Origin: Parietichytrium sp. I65-24A
Lineage: Eukaryota; Sar; Bigyra; Thraustochytrida; Thraustochytriidae
Reading direction: 5' to 3'
DNA length: 64,000 nucleotides
NCBI GenBank assembly: GCA_012862575.1
Contig: BLSF01000036.1
Coordinates: forward strand, 1-64,000
Under the pieces are notes generated by a model. It was not told where the DNA came from. It was given only the letters and a program-made list of their open reading frames with translations, and did not search any database. Positions 1 to 9,600 of the stretch are shown one piece after another. The position numbers were made by a program, and so were the translations under genes. Each line of letters starts with the position of its first letter. The stretch's first letter is position 1.

Positions 1-34
1 GCAGTTTCGTGAGAGAGATGAGTCTCTTGCTGAA

Positions 35-267
35 CTTTCTCGGACTTGGTGGCTGACGACTTCATGTCTTTTTATAATGAAATAGTCTTCAGAGAAATGG
101 AATTGGCAATGAAGGAGCATCAGCGATCAGACGCGCGTTGGATGAGAACACTGCGCTGACTACATTGGAGTACGTGTGACTTTGAGACCGGTTTGGTGAA
201 TATGTTTTGTACCTTGCTATACTTTCTTGGACTCGGTGGCTGACGATCTCATGTTTTTTTTAATGAA
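35..267. repeat. Pair of imperfect ~46-bp direct repeats
   Basis: Positions 35-81 and 222-267 share the pattern CTTTCT(C/T)GGACT(T/C)GGTGGCTGACGA followed by a T-rich stretch ending AATGAA. They differ at a few bases and lie about 140 bp apart. They may be two copies of an old short duplication that could continue beyond the left edge of the window. Confidence 0.7.
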
Positions 268-347
268 TAGGATCTGACCAACTCGCTCGATTTAACCCAT
301 CTTACAGTCTTTCGGGCAACAATACACAAGACGACAGCAGAGACGCG

Positions 348-383
348 ATCAGCGCTAAAATCAGCGCTAAAATCAGCGCCAAA
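348..383. repeat. 12-bp tandem repeat, three copies
   Basis: The unit ATCAGCGCTAAA occurs at 348-359 and 360-371, and again with one change at 372-383. It lies in non-coding sequence. Confidence 0.85.
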
Positions 384-1071
384 ATCGAGGAAAACAGGAT
401 GGCCGCGCGTGCAGACTCCAGAGAAACTCTTTGAGGTAGAAAAGTCCCTGACGGCAGCGATCGAGAATGGTGGCTTGCAGACTTGAGGCCGCGCCAAGCT
501 AGTGTTTGTTGGCGAGGGACGTGCAGACAAGACTTCCTTCCACCCTCAGATTCCTGTTGGGAATGCCGCCAGATTTCACACCGAGTATCAACGGCGTCGA
601 TTCGAAGGTGGCGAACGCTGCAGAACTAGCGCGAGCAAATCGGCGAAACGAGCTTTAATCGCCAAGTTCACAACCTAACTAACAAAGAAGAGTATCAACG
701 AGCAATCCTCCCATTTACACCCCAATACAAAATCATCAACGAGATCCTTATGGCGCAGTGCCCGTCCTGCAAGATGCTCTGCCGTACTGCAATCTGTGGG
801 CCGAACAGCAAACGGCCAACTTTACTGGCTTGAGGGAAAGCGCAGGCAACATGTATGGAGTGATTGGCAAAACTCTGAGCAGAGGCAACAAGGAATATAT
901 GTTTGTTCTTTGTCAATCTGCACAGCTTCTTGCGGTTCTTTACATGTTAATTAAAATATGGAGTGATCACCGTGTGTCCGATACTTCTTGCGATTCGCTC
1001 CATTCTCAAGGCACACTTCGCCCGAAACTATCGGAAATCTGTAAACCAAAAATATCAATTGGGCTTTGTCT

Positions 1072-2571
1072 TTACCAGTCGGGTAGATCTCTGACTGCGT
1101 CAATCTCGGCCTGCCTTTCCATACTTCGACGCTGAGCAAAATTGCACGCTGAAGAAAAATTGTGAATATGTGTGTTGGGGTTGCGAGCGGACTTTGCGTG
1201 TGGGTGAGAAGTGCGACTCACAGGAGGATCTGCTCTTAACACCTCAGCTGCGTCGCGCGAGCTGAGAACCGGCCTTTTCCTGGCGCTCATTGTATGTCTT
1301 GAGGAACGTTTGCCCTCGCCGTGCTCAACCTCTTTTGGCAAAGACCCCGACCGAGCCGAAGAGGGTCGAAAAGCTTGACGACTGCTTCTTCTGGCGCTTT
1401 CAGCACGTGGCAAAGCATCCAGAGAGGTCGTATGCATTGCGCTAGGCGTTTTAAGCGTGGCCCTTGATGTTTCAGAGCTGCCCTTTCTTTTAAAGATTTT
1501 GCTTTCATCGTCGTTAGAACCCTCCGTCCGACTCGATACAAATGCACGGAAAGAGTCCTGCGCTTTGGCGCCTTCTTCTTCCTGATTGCTCGCTTTTTCA
1601 TTCCCTGTGCTTTTCTCGGAGGCGTCCGAAGCGAAGGCTGATCTTGCGGACGCTGACGCCGGCCTAGACTTCACCTTCGGATTTACGTGCCTATCTAGGC
1701 TGCGCAAGATTTCCATCGCTGTAAGTGGCGGAGTTTGGCTTTCAGTACCGTGCAGATAGGTGTAGTTGGGCTGCAGCGGATTCGTGCGGCGCTTTGTTGC
1801 AAATGCCCTCCGTAATGTGTCTGTCGTGGCTCCGGGAATGTCTTTCACGTTGTTCGTGTCGCGAAACTGCGTACGTTCATAGACCCTGAGTTTTTGGAAT
1901 ACGGATGCGGAGCCGCCCCTGGCTCCTTCAACATCGCTTGTGGTCAAAGAATAAAACGGCGCATTCTTGCCTCGCATCAAAGGCTTGGGTGCGGTTCCCA
2001 CCGGGCAGTCGCGAATTTCTTGACCATTTACGTTGTAAATTGGCCTCTGCGGATCGGTGCAACGCCTAGATTGGAAGCCTTTATTTGTGATGTCGCTGAC
2101 GTCTAGAAATTCCATACGACTTGATCGATGGGCCTCCCTCAGCCTCTCCAATGTAGCCATATGCTGTGTCCTCCAGCCGGATCTCGCGCCTTCAATATCA
2201 GCAATATCGAACGAGTCTCGAAATTGCCTTTCCTTCGCTTTGCGAGGCTTGGTTCCCCATATGTCGTCCACATTAAAACTATCGCGAATAAATTTTGGGT
2301 CCTCGTACTTGATTTCTTCGAAGCTCGGGAGCTCATACCTTGGGTCTAGCGGGTCCACATTTCTTGTCGTTCTAAACATGTTTGTCCTCGGCCTTGCGCC
2401 GTCAATGTCGTGAACACAATACGAATCCGGCTTGTTCGGGTACCTGTCGTGGTACAACTGTCCTGGCCGTGACCCCTCAATATCATCTTTCACAACATCG
2501 TTCGAATAAGCAAACGGCGGCTTGGTCTGTGCCCCATCAATGTCCCCAACAAAGTTGGTCTCTCGCTTCAT
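1072..2571 (-). CDS. DI-x-G-A repeat protein, putative cytoskeletal/flagellar
   Basis: A 499-residue protein. The frame opens at 2640, but the ATG at 2571 (MKRETNF) has a better context (GCAAAATGA) and sits just before the first repeat, so I chose it. The N-terminal half holds about eight spaced copies of a D-(I/V)-x-G-(A/S/T) motif (DIDGAQ, DIEGSR, DIDGAR, DIWGTK, DIEGAR, DVEGAR, DIPGAT, plus a degenerate DITNKG), separated by basic, proline-rich linkers. The C-terminal half is Ser/Arg/Lys-rich and looks disordered. Regularly spaced short motifs of this kind suggest binding along a periodic partner such as a microtubule, but that is inference. I do not recognise a named family. A GTGAGT...CTCAG interval near the C terminus (1132-1221) could be an in-frame intron that would remove 30 residues. 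Confidence 0.75.
   Translation of the reverse strand: MKRETNFVGDIDGAQTKPPFAYSNDVVKDDIEGSRPGQLYHDRYPNKPDSYCVHDIDGARPRTNMFRTTRNVDPLDPRYELPSFEEIKYEDPKFIRDSFNVDDIWGTKPRKAKERQFRDSFDIADIEGARSGWRTQHMATLERLREAHRSSRMEFLDVSDITNKGFQSRRCTDPQRPIYNVNGQEIRDCPVGTAPKPLMRGKNAPFYSLTTSDVEGARGGSASVFQKLRVYERTQFRDTNNVKDIPGATTDTLRRAFATKRRTNPLQPNYTYLHGTESQTPPLTAMEILRSLDRHVNPKVKSRPASASARSAFASDASEKSTGNEKASNQEEEGAKAQDSFRAFVSSRTEGSNDDESKIFKRKGSSETSRATLKTPSAMHTTSLDALPRAESARRSSRQAFRPSSARSGSLPKEVEHGEGKRSSRHTMSARKRPVLSSRDAAEVLRADPPVSRTSHPHAKSARNPNTHIHNFSSACNFAQRRSMERQAEIDAVRDLPDW
1132..1221 (-). other. Possible in-frame 90-nt intron
   Basis: On the minus strand the interval begins GTGAGT at 1221 and ends TTTTGCTCAG at 1132, with another pyrimidine-rich CAG 17 nt earlier. 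Both junctions fall between codons. It is 90 nt long and has no stop, so the frame reads through whether or not it is spliced. Splicing would join ADPP directly to RRSMERQ. Confidence 0.35.
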
Positions 2572-3211
2572 TTTGCCCCCCGGCTCTCCGCCTGCCAGGC
2601 GCGAACAGCTTTCCGACAACACCACACAGGTCGATTTCAATGACTTCCAGGCTCACTTTTCTTACGTGCGCCTGTTCGCTTTCACCGTCGAGCAACGAGA
2701 GATCAGCCTGCCCCTCCTGATTGTGCCAGGCGCTTGCTCTTCTCGTTCAATTTCCGCAGGCCGGCCCTGTACTCGCGACCTTTCGACGATTCTGTCGTCC
2801 ACACTCGCCACAAGGCCAAACCTCCAGCGAACAGTAGGCAGAAGGATGTTTACTTCTATTATCCATTACCCATGTCCGTGCGCGGCCCTAACTCGCCTCC
2901 ACGCAAAGCCTTCGTGAGAACACACCTGACACTCACTGGCACTACTTTGAGGACATTGTGTGCTGCAATTTTTGCAACGTGGCAACTGAAGGCCCTGCCA
3001 ATAGTTCCTGGTCAGCGAAAACCTTAATGAGCAAGAACGGTGCATGGCTGCTATAAAAATATCTATCGAAACACTAGCGCCGGTCTCAACGGGCAAAACG
3101 GATAGATTACGTGCGACCAGAGACCTCTCTTTTTTCGCAATTCTATTTTGTCCCAGACGGATGAGGCCGATGCAAGACATGCCAGGGGTATACTATTTTG
3201 AAAATACAAAA

Positions 3212-4369
3212 TCATGTTACAGACGGATCCCGAAGGCCCAGCAATGCTTTTGCGATGTCGCTGCTGGTCCCTTTAGAACCGCTAAAGCGTGACCCAGAAG
3301 CGTAGTCCTGACTTTCAGCTCCCGGAGATCGGGACGGTGTCTCAGCTGAACTACCTGGCGCTAATGCGTCTTCTAATTGTGTTTGTATTGGTCTCGTCTC
3401 TTCTGCAGTAGCATTTCTCCTTCCCTCGTTATCCGCGGCTTCCGAAAGGCTGTGAAGATTGGTTCTATCATTGTTGAGGGCAGCCTCGTATGAATCTGCC
3501 CCCAAATCAGGCGTAGGTTGCGGTGGAATGTTGTAGAAAGTTTCCGAGGCCATGTCTTGCCTTTCCATGTTCTGACCAGACTCTGTGTCATGGGGTCTTT
3601 CATTTGGTAAAGCAGATCCGCTATCCTGAAGTTCTTTCGAGCCTTGCGGGCCGCCTATCTGGCCGGGGTTCTCTTTGGATCCAGCAGTGTCAGTGGTATC
3701 GCCTTCCACAGTACCGATTGATTGATCAACTTCCACATTATGAATCTGGTCCTCCGGATCCCTTTTTGGGATTTTTGGTTTTCGAACGACTACTTGAATG
3801 TCAGAGGCTAGATTCGTAAGGTTCGGCGAAACCCGGGACGGTCGCGTGCGTGTTGGTCTAACAAGTGTGTAACTCAGATCCGCAACCTCCAGCTCCGCCT
3901 TACTAGGGGCTGCTCCAGTCGTGCGGAACCTTGGGGTGGGTTGTTTCTTGGGTTCTTCCAATCTTTTCTGCCTGATTTCGTACAGCGCTTTCTTCCTACA
4001 CTCGTCGTTGCTCCTAGTTGCAACTTCCATAGAGACCGCAACCCAGTTGCGGCCGTGCCTATGAAACGCCTCGACAAGCCTTTCCAGCTCATCGGCGCCC
4101 CAGTGTCTTAGCGGCGCACGCAAAATCGGGGCGTGGTTTCGCTCTCGTGCGTACCTCCAAGCGCATTGCGTTGCACTTTTCGTATTCACATACGCGCTCA
4201 CCACCTCCCAGTTCGCCCCAAACTTTTCCACTGCAAGTCTCAGCTTCTCGAGCTCACTTTGCTCCCACGGCGACTCCTCCGTGCTCTCCCTGGTCTCCCT
4301 GGTCTCGCTCTCAGACACCTCTTCACTCCTCATATCGACGTGCTCGCTCTCCCCATCCTCAAAATGCAT
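3212..4369 (-). CDS. Protein with two SANT/Myb-like domains
   Basis: A 385-residue protein. The open frame begins at a GTG (4381); the first ATG is at 4369 and is used here. After a short acidic Glu/Ser-rich leader come two SANT/Myb-type repeats: one beginning SPWEQSELEKLRLAVEKFG with NWEVVSAYV, the next beginning RHWGADELERLVEAFHRHG with NWVAVSMEV. Each has the spaced aromatic residues of the fold. The remaining ~250 residues are polar and low in complexity, probably disordered. SANT/Myb repeats bind DNA or histone tails, so a role in transcription or chromatin is likely, but which one cannot be told. The gene is divergent from the membrane-protein gene at 4922; the ~550-bp gap between them would hold both promoters. 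Confidence 0.8.
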   Translation of the reverse strand: MHFEDGESEHVDMRSEEVSESETRETRESTEESPWEQSELEKLRLAVEKFGANWEVVSAYVNTKSATQCAWRYARERNHAPILRAPLRHWGADELERLVEAFHRHGRNWVAVSMEVATRSNDECRKKALYEIRQKRLEEPKKQPTPRFRTTGAAPSKAELEVADLSYTLVRPTRTRPSRVSPNLTNLASDIQVVVRKPKIPKRDPEDQIHNVEVDQSIGTVEGDTTDTAGSKENPGQIGGPQGSKELQDSGSALPNERPHDTESGQNMERQDMASETFYNIPPQPTPDLGADSYEAALNNDRTNLHSLSEAADNEGRRNATAEETRPIQTQLEDALAPGSSAETPSRSPGAESQDYASGSRFSGSKGTSSDIAKALLGLRDPSVT

Positions 4370-4417
4370 ATCGCTCTTCACTCCAAGCGCTCTCTCGTCC
4401 GCACGGGACTCTCCACT

Positions 4418-4457
4418 TCACTGTCACTGTCACTCTCACTCTCACTGTCACTCTCAC
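4418..4457. repeat. Hexanucleotide microsatellite (TCACTC/TCACTG)
   Basis: About 40 bp of tandem TCACTG and TCACTC units, roughly 50-90 bp upstream of the SANT-protein start codon on the minus strand. Confidence 0.85.
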
Positions 4458-4731
4458 ATACACTCCTCGCTCCGGAGTCGTCCCCTGCGAGCACAATCTG
4501 CGAGCCCACCAAAGCTTGGATCCCTTCGTTCTTAGTTCTGAGTTACCGTGAACACCTGGAGATTCTTTCGTTTCCAAGAAGCAAACTATTGTTCGCGAGC
4601 TCGCGTCGCTTCGCTGAGGTCTCCGGCCGGGGAGCTAGCGCGATTACGCTTGTGGGGTAGAGTGCAGAGAGTGCAGAGAGTGTGGAGAGTGCAGAGAGGG
4701 TGTGTCCGCCCATTTCTTGCGCGTGGAGCAA

Positions 4732-4760
4732 GGTACTCGGTACTCAGTACTCAGTACTGG
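4732..4760. repeat. GTACTC/AGTACT tandem array
   Basis: Four consecutive GTACT cores spaced 7-8 bp apart, so AGTAC/GTACT reads on both strands. It lies about 160 bp upstream of the ATG at 4922. Similar GTAC-centred palindromes recur upstream of other genes in this window. Confidence 0.7.
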
Positions 4761-4921
4761 AGGACCTGCGGTTTCACGGAGTGCGCCGTGTTGAGCGTTT
4801 CGCTTGCTGACGTTCACATGCGAGCTCCCAGTCGTCGGTGCATACGAAAGGCGGAGACGCTGATTATAGACGGGAAAAGGTGACGGCGGTCGCTTGAGAC
4901 TGTTTTCCTTGCTTGCTCACT

Positions 4922-6256
4922 ATGGAAAACTGGCGCAGGGTGTGGCGTTCGCAGCCGACCCTTGCAGCATGTGAGGTCGCTTTTGGAGGAATGGCTGTGG
5001 TAACGTTAGCGCATGCCAAGGTCAGTGGGAATGCGGGCCTGTGGTTGTCTGGGTGGATGTGCGGGATGTTGAACGACGTGCTTATTCAGCGCAACCCTCT
5101 GTACGTGGACTCAATGTGGCAAGCACGGGCTGCTGTCATGGTCACGGAGCGCACGCCGCTCTATGTACTGGAGATGTATGCATCTGTAATCTATGCGAGC
5201 TCCGTGGCTGCCCGTAATCTGAGACTGCCCATGGCGGCAGAAGCTATCGCGTGTGGCATGCTTGGGCATCTGCTCTTCCACTGCTACGATATAAATGGAC
5301 CGAGGTTTTTGTGGTGGACGTATCATGACAGCAACCCTTACTTGTGCATCCGAAACGTGAACGCACCTGCCATGGCGTCCGTGTGGACGCTCACGTATGG
5401 GGCCATCCATGCTATGCTCTTCAGGTGGGTACATGATCCTAGCATCGACGCCGCCAAGGCTTTTGCTTTATTTGCCGCTAAGCGAGTCAAAGACGGCCCT
5501 ACACCACCGGAACTCTTTCGCCCTGCAGAAGCCGTTATATCGCAGGTGGAGCGCTTCCACGCAACCATGTGCAGGATGCCTCTGCTTGTGAAAATCGCTT
5601 TCTGCGGTTCCGTGACATCGCCACTCTTTCAGCTGTTTGCTGCCGCATTTCATCTGCTTTCAATGGATAAAATTGGCGTGCCAGGAAATAGAACTTATCG
5701 CCTCGTCGTACTGACGTATTTTGTCATCCTTGCTCGTGAACAGAAGCGCCGGCCCTCGGCTTTCTCCCTTGGTGCATTGCGAAAACCACTCCGAGAAAAG
5801 ATCGCCGATGCGGGCTTATTTGCGGCAGTTGTCGGATATTTTGCTACACACGTTTTAATTCGCTTCTTGGGTAAGCCAGAGCTTCATGTGTCGACCGGAT
5901 TACATCAGCCCTGCTCAAATCATCGCACACGCGCAAAAGATCTTTTTGGACGCTGGAGGACAAACGAAATCAGACTGAGCGGACCATCAGAATTCTCGAA
6001 AGGCGATTACAAAGTGGCTTCGCCCGAGATGAACGGCAACTTAGACGCTGCGAGCGAGCCAATAATTGCGCCAAGGGATGACGATGCGCAATCAAGTACT
6101 AGGTACACCATTTTCGGCATCGACGATCCCGAAAAGCGACGCAAGGAGCTAGCTGTCATTTCACTGTTTGCCATAATTGGTGTCGCCGCTTTCGGCAAGG
6201 CCCTCTTGCTGGGCCAGCCCATCTTTCGTCCCACGCAAATCCGGACGGTCAACTAG
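4922..6256 (+). CDS. Unrecognised multipass membrane protein
   Basis: A 444-residue protein. The frame opens at a TTG (4913), and the first ATG, at 4922 (MENWRR), is taken as the start. Eight or nine hydrophobic segments are visible, for example around CEVAFGGMAVVTLAHA, LWLSGWMCGMLND, VLEMYASVIYASSVA, AIACGMLGHLLFHC, WTLTYGAIHAMLF, PLFQLFAAAFHLL and AGLFAAVVGYFATHVLI. A cytoplasmic-looking polar stretch follows, and a final segment (VISLFAIIGVAAFG) lies near the C terminus. There is no signal peptide and I see no catalytic motif. His, Trp and Cys residues inside or next to the segments could bind a cofactor, but that is speculation. The family is not recognised. Confidence 0.8.
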   Translation: MENWRRVWRSQPTLAACEVAFGGMAVVTLAHAKVSGNAGLWLSGWMCGMLNDVLIQRNPLYVDSMWQARAAVMVTERTPLYVLEMYASVIYASSVAARNLRLPMAAEAIACGMLGHLLFHCYDINGPRFLWWTYHDSNPYLCIRNVNAPAMASVWTLTYGAIHAMLFRWVHDPSIDAAKAFALFAAKRVKDGPTPPELFRPAEAVISQVERFHATMCRMPLLVKIAFCGSVTSPLFQLFAAAFHLLSMDKIGVPGNRTYRLVVLTYFVILAREQKRRPSAFSLGALRKPLREKIADAGLFAAVVGYFATHVLIRFLGKPELHVSTGLHQPCSNHRTRAKDLFGRWRTNEIRLSGPSEFSKGDYKVASPEMNGNLDAASEPIIAPRDDDAQSSTRYTIFGIDDPEKRRKELAVISLFAIIGVAAFGKALLLGQPIFRPTQIRTVN

Positions 6257-6634
6257 ACAGCGGCGAGTTCTTCAAATGTTAGATAGTATGTATGAACTTG
6301 GGAGCACTTTCGAAAAGTCGATTGCCGTTCGTATGGCCGCCATTTTTGCAAACACACTCGACTTGTACACTCTTTTGCAGTTAGTTAGAAAAAACGGAGA
6401 AAGATTTTTGAAATGTTTCTACATGAAAACTTTTATTTCGAGCATCTCGGCACAACCTTAGAGAATTAAAATTTGGGACAAATGTTACTCATTTACAAAG
6501 TTTAGTCAGTGCCGATACCGATTTTACAAATACATGTGCTTTCGTAGTACTAGTACACAAGTTCAATTAATAAACTACTTGCAGAACCTAGCTCCAGGTC
6601 TCCTCGCAATTGTTGCAGGCTAGGTATCAAGTTT
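6257..6634. other. Convergent 3' spacer
   Basis: A shared downstream region between the membrane protein and the minus-strand coiled-coil gene. It is AT-rich and includes AATTAAAA-type sequences that could serve as polyadenylation signals, and a perfect GTACTAGTAC palindrome at 6547-6556. No gene is seen. Confidence 0.5.
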
Positions 6635-9600
6635 TTATATCGCCTTTGCTTCCTCCTCCTCTTCCTCAATATGGAAAAACTGTTCCTTTTGTCCCTCGCT
6701 CTCTGCTCTCAGGCGCTCGAGCTTTTGGCGAAACAGGTGAAGTCGTGAGACGTGTTCAACAACCGTTTTTGCTTGGTCGCGTTCCGCTTTAGTCTGAAGT
6801 CCATTTTCTGGCTGCTTCGAAGTCTTTCCTTTGACCTCACCTTGGTGACAAATGTCGGCATCGCCAAACCCTTCCGCCTTAGGGGCACTTGCTGTTGCCA
6901 AGCTCCCGCTCAACATCTCACTTAGCTGAGGAACCGCCGGCGGGGACTTTGGCGAAAAGAGCTGAGACGCTGGAGACTTGCAATCAACAATGTCCGAGGA
7001 GGAATTTAACAATTCGTTGACCTGTTTCCTGTGAGCCTGTTCCCTTGTTTGGGAACTGCACTCAAAAGCGCGACGTTGGTCTTCTAGCGCTGTTGCATAC
7101 TTCTGCTCCAGCGACGTCATTTCTCTCACGCTGTCATCATTGCGCAACTCCATCTCGGCCCTCATCTCTTCCTCCTTCTTGTAAAGAACTTGTTTGCCTT
7201 TTGTGGGTGAGTCCACGAGAGAAAGCGCTTCAAATTCCTGGCGCATCTTAGAAAGATGCTGCTGCTGCTTCAATTTGTTCGCGGCGTGAGCGGCTCTGAA
7301 CCTTGAAAGCTCCTCCTGACGCAAGAGCTCTACACGATTCAAGAGCTCGTGATACAGCAAGTCCTGCTCCTTCAAGCCGTGGCGATATAATTGGTCCAGG
7401 TCTTTTACAAGTCGACTGGCACGCTCGCCATGGGATGCCGTTTCGAGAGCTTGTCGTTCCTGAAAATGTTGCAATTTGAACTCTGACTGCTGGTGGTGGT
7501 CCGAGAGATTTTTTTCCAGCCGTTTACGCTCCGCCTCTATTTCCTGTCGAGAGCTGCTCTCCATGGCTTGTCGGGCTTTTACGAGTTCTTGTTTGTATGC
7601 CTCTTCAACCTCATTTAGACGCCTCTCGTGCTCTTTTGCGAGCTGCGTGCGAAGGTCGGACAATTCTTTGTGAGATGTTTCCAACAAGTTTTGCACCTCT
7701 TCCTTGTGCTGAAAGCTGAGTCTCGAAATATCTGCCTTATGCTCCAAGAGCCTTTCTTCGTCCTCAAGATCCCTCTTCTTCTGAAGCTTTTCAAGTTGTT
7801 CCCGTTGCACTTGGCTTGCCTCTTCAACGGCGGAAAAGACTTGCTCGCTTATTTCTTGCTTATGCTTTGCCTCTAAAGAATCCAGTTTTTCCTGCCAAAG
7901 AGTATCCAATGCTGCTTTCTCTTTGAAGAGCAGTTCTTGGTGCTCTTGGTCTCTTTGAAGCAACTTTTGACTTAGAGCCGATTGCGCTTGAAGAACAGCC
8001 TTCTCTGCGTCAAGAAGTACCTGCGAGAGCTTGCGGTCCATTTCGTGTTCCTTCTCCTTCGCCTCGTTTTTCACTCTCTCGAGTTCCTGCCCATATTCCT
8101 CGCGGTGTTTGCCAATGTGTTGTCGTAGCAGCTGTTGGAAAGCCTCACTACTCTCGAGAACGCTGGGCGGAGTGCGCACTTTGTAAAGCTCAAACTCTTT
8201 CTCAAGCGCAGCGTATGCAGCCTGAGATTTCTCCAGTCTGTCTCGAAGATCTGAAATCGCGTCGCCTCCACTCCGCCGAGCGTCAGTCTCCAGAGTGAGT
8301 TCCAAGGCCGCTGTCTTCTCGTGATATTGCTTTTGCTGGGCTTGCAGGTCTTCATGGAACTTTTTCTGAAGCAAAGCTACTTCCTCTCGATGCTTTGCAT
8401 TCTGGTCTTGGACAATTTGCTCAAATTTCTCGACTTGCTGAAGCACTTCTGACATCTTGCGGTCGCGCTCTTTCTTCTCGTTGGCAGATTTGGTTTTGCT
8501 CAAGCTCTGCAACTCTGCTTTTAAAATACCCACCTCACGGCTGTTCTCGTATCGCAGCTTCTTCACCTCGTCTTGATGCTCTTTCTCCAATCTTGACATG
8601 TCTCGCTGAAACGAGTTCTCAGCTTGCAAGATCTGAGCCCTGATTTCCGCGTCCATCTCTTGCTTGCTGTGCGCCTCTAGCTTTTCAAATTGGCGCTGGA
8701 ATTTGCGCTCCTGCTCGCTCAACTCCAGTTTATACCGTTGCTCTGCCTTCCGTAACTTATCTCCGTTCAGCTGGTTCATACTTTGCAGTTCAAGCATCAG
8801 GCGCTCAACCTGCTCCTGCTCCTTCGATTCGAATTCTCGGGCTACTCGCTGACGGAAATCTGACAACTCATTCGCATGCTCCTCTTGGAGTCTGCGCACT
8901 TTGTCATCTCCCTCCCGAAAGGCTTCTTTTAGCTGCTCTTGGTGATCGGCTTCCATTTCCAGTATACGCTGCTTCAGATTGTTCTGTGCATCCATACTCC
9001 TCGACTTGAGCTCTAAATCCTGTTCTGAAAGAACTTGCTGAATCTTCCTTGTGGCATCCTCCTCAACTCGCAATTTTGTTGACGCAAGAACGTGTTGATG
9101 CGTTTCAACAAGTTCCGCAATCTTTTTCTCATACCGCGAAATTAGCTCCTCTTCACGTTCCTTCTGCCTCGCTTCGTTTGATGCCCTGTGAGAGGCCAAT
9201 GTGCTTTCGATCTGCGATTCGATAGCTTGAACTCTTTTCTCCGCAGACGACTTTTCATCCTTCAAAGCAACTTCGTAGAAATCTTTTAAACGAGACACCT
9301 CCTCCTCTCGCTCCGCCTTCACATCTGCAATGATCTGGCTCCATTCTGATCGCGCCAGTGCGAGCTCAGCATTATGTTCCTTTTTTAAATTTTCTCCCGT
9401 CTCGCGCATTTCCTTTTCAAGCTTGTTTCGCAGCTGGCTCATGCGGATGTCAAAATCTTTGCGCATACTTGCTTGTCTTTCCTCGTGCATTTTATTGAGC
9501 TCCTCCATATCTGACATGTGCTTTTCATGCTGAACTGCGAGTTTGATTTCGTATTCTTCCACGTACTTGCTTCGAACATCCTCGACTGCAGTAAGAAGCT

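Larger units (their letters stand above)
1..1071. other. Left-edge region without a recognisable gene
   Basis: No frame here looks like a conserved protein; the short frames lack recognisable motifs and probably occur by chance. It contains an imperfect direct repeat pair (35-81 and 222-267) and a 12-bp tandem repeat (348-383). The last part is the presumed 3' flank of the minus-strand gene that ends at 1072. Confidence 0.5.
4370..4921. promoter_or_regulatory. Divergent intergenic region with short tandem repeats
   Basis: This separates the minus-strand SANT gene from the plus-strand membrane protein. It contains a TCACTC/TCACTG array (4418-4457) just upstream of the SANT start, a GAGTGCAGA-type array near 4661-4700, and a GTACT-rich array (4732-4760) about 160 bp upstream of the membrane-protein ATG. 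No TATA box is obvious. Confidence 0.5.

Noticed and set aside
758-1135. Plus-strand frame of 125 codons
   Set aside because: It partly overlaps the 3' end of the minus-strand gene and has no recognisable motif; judged chance.
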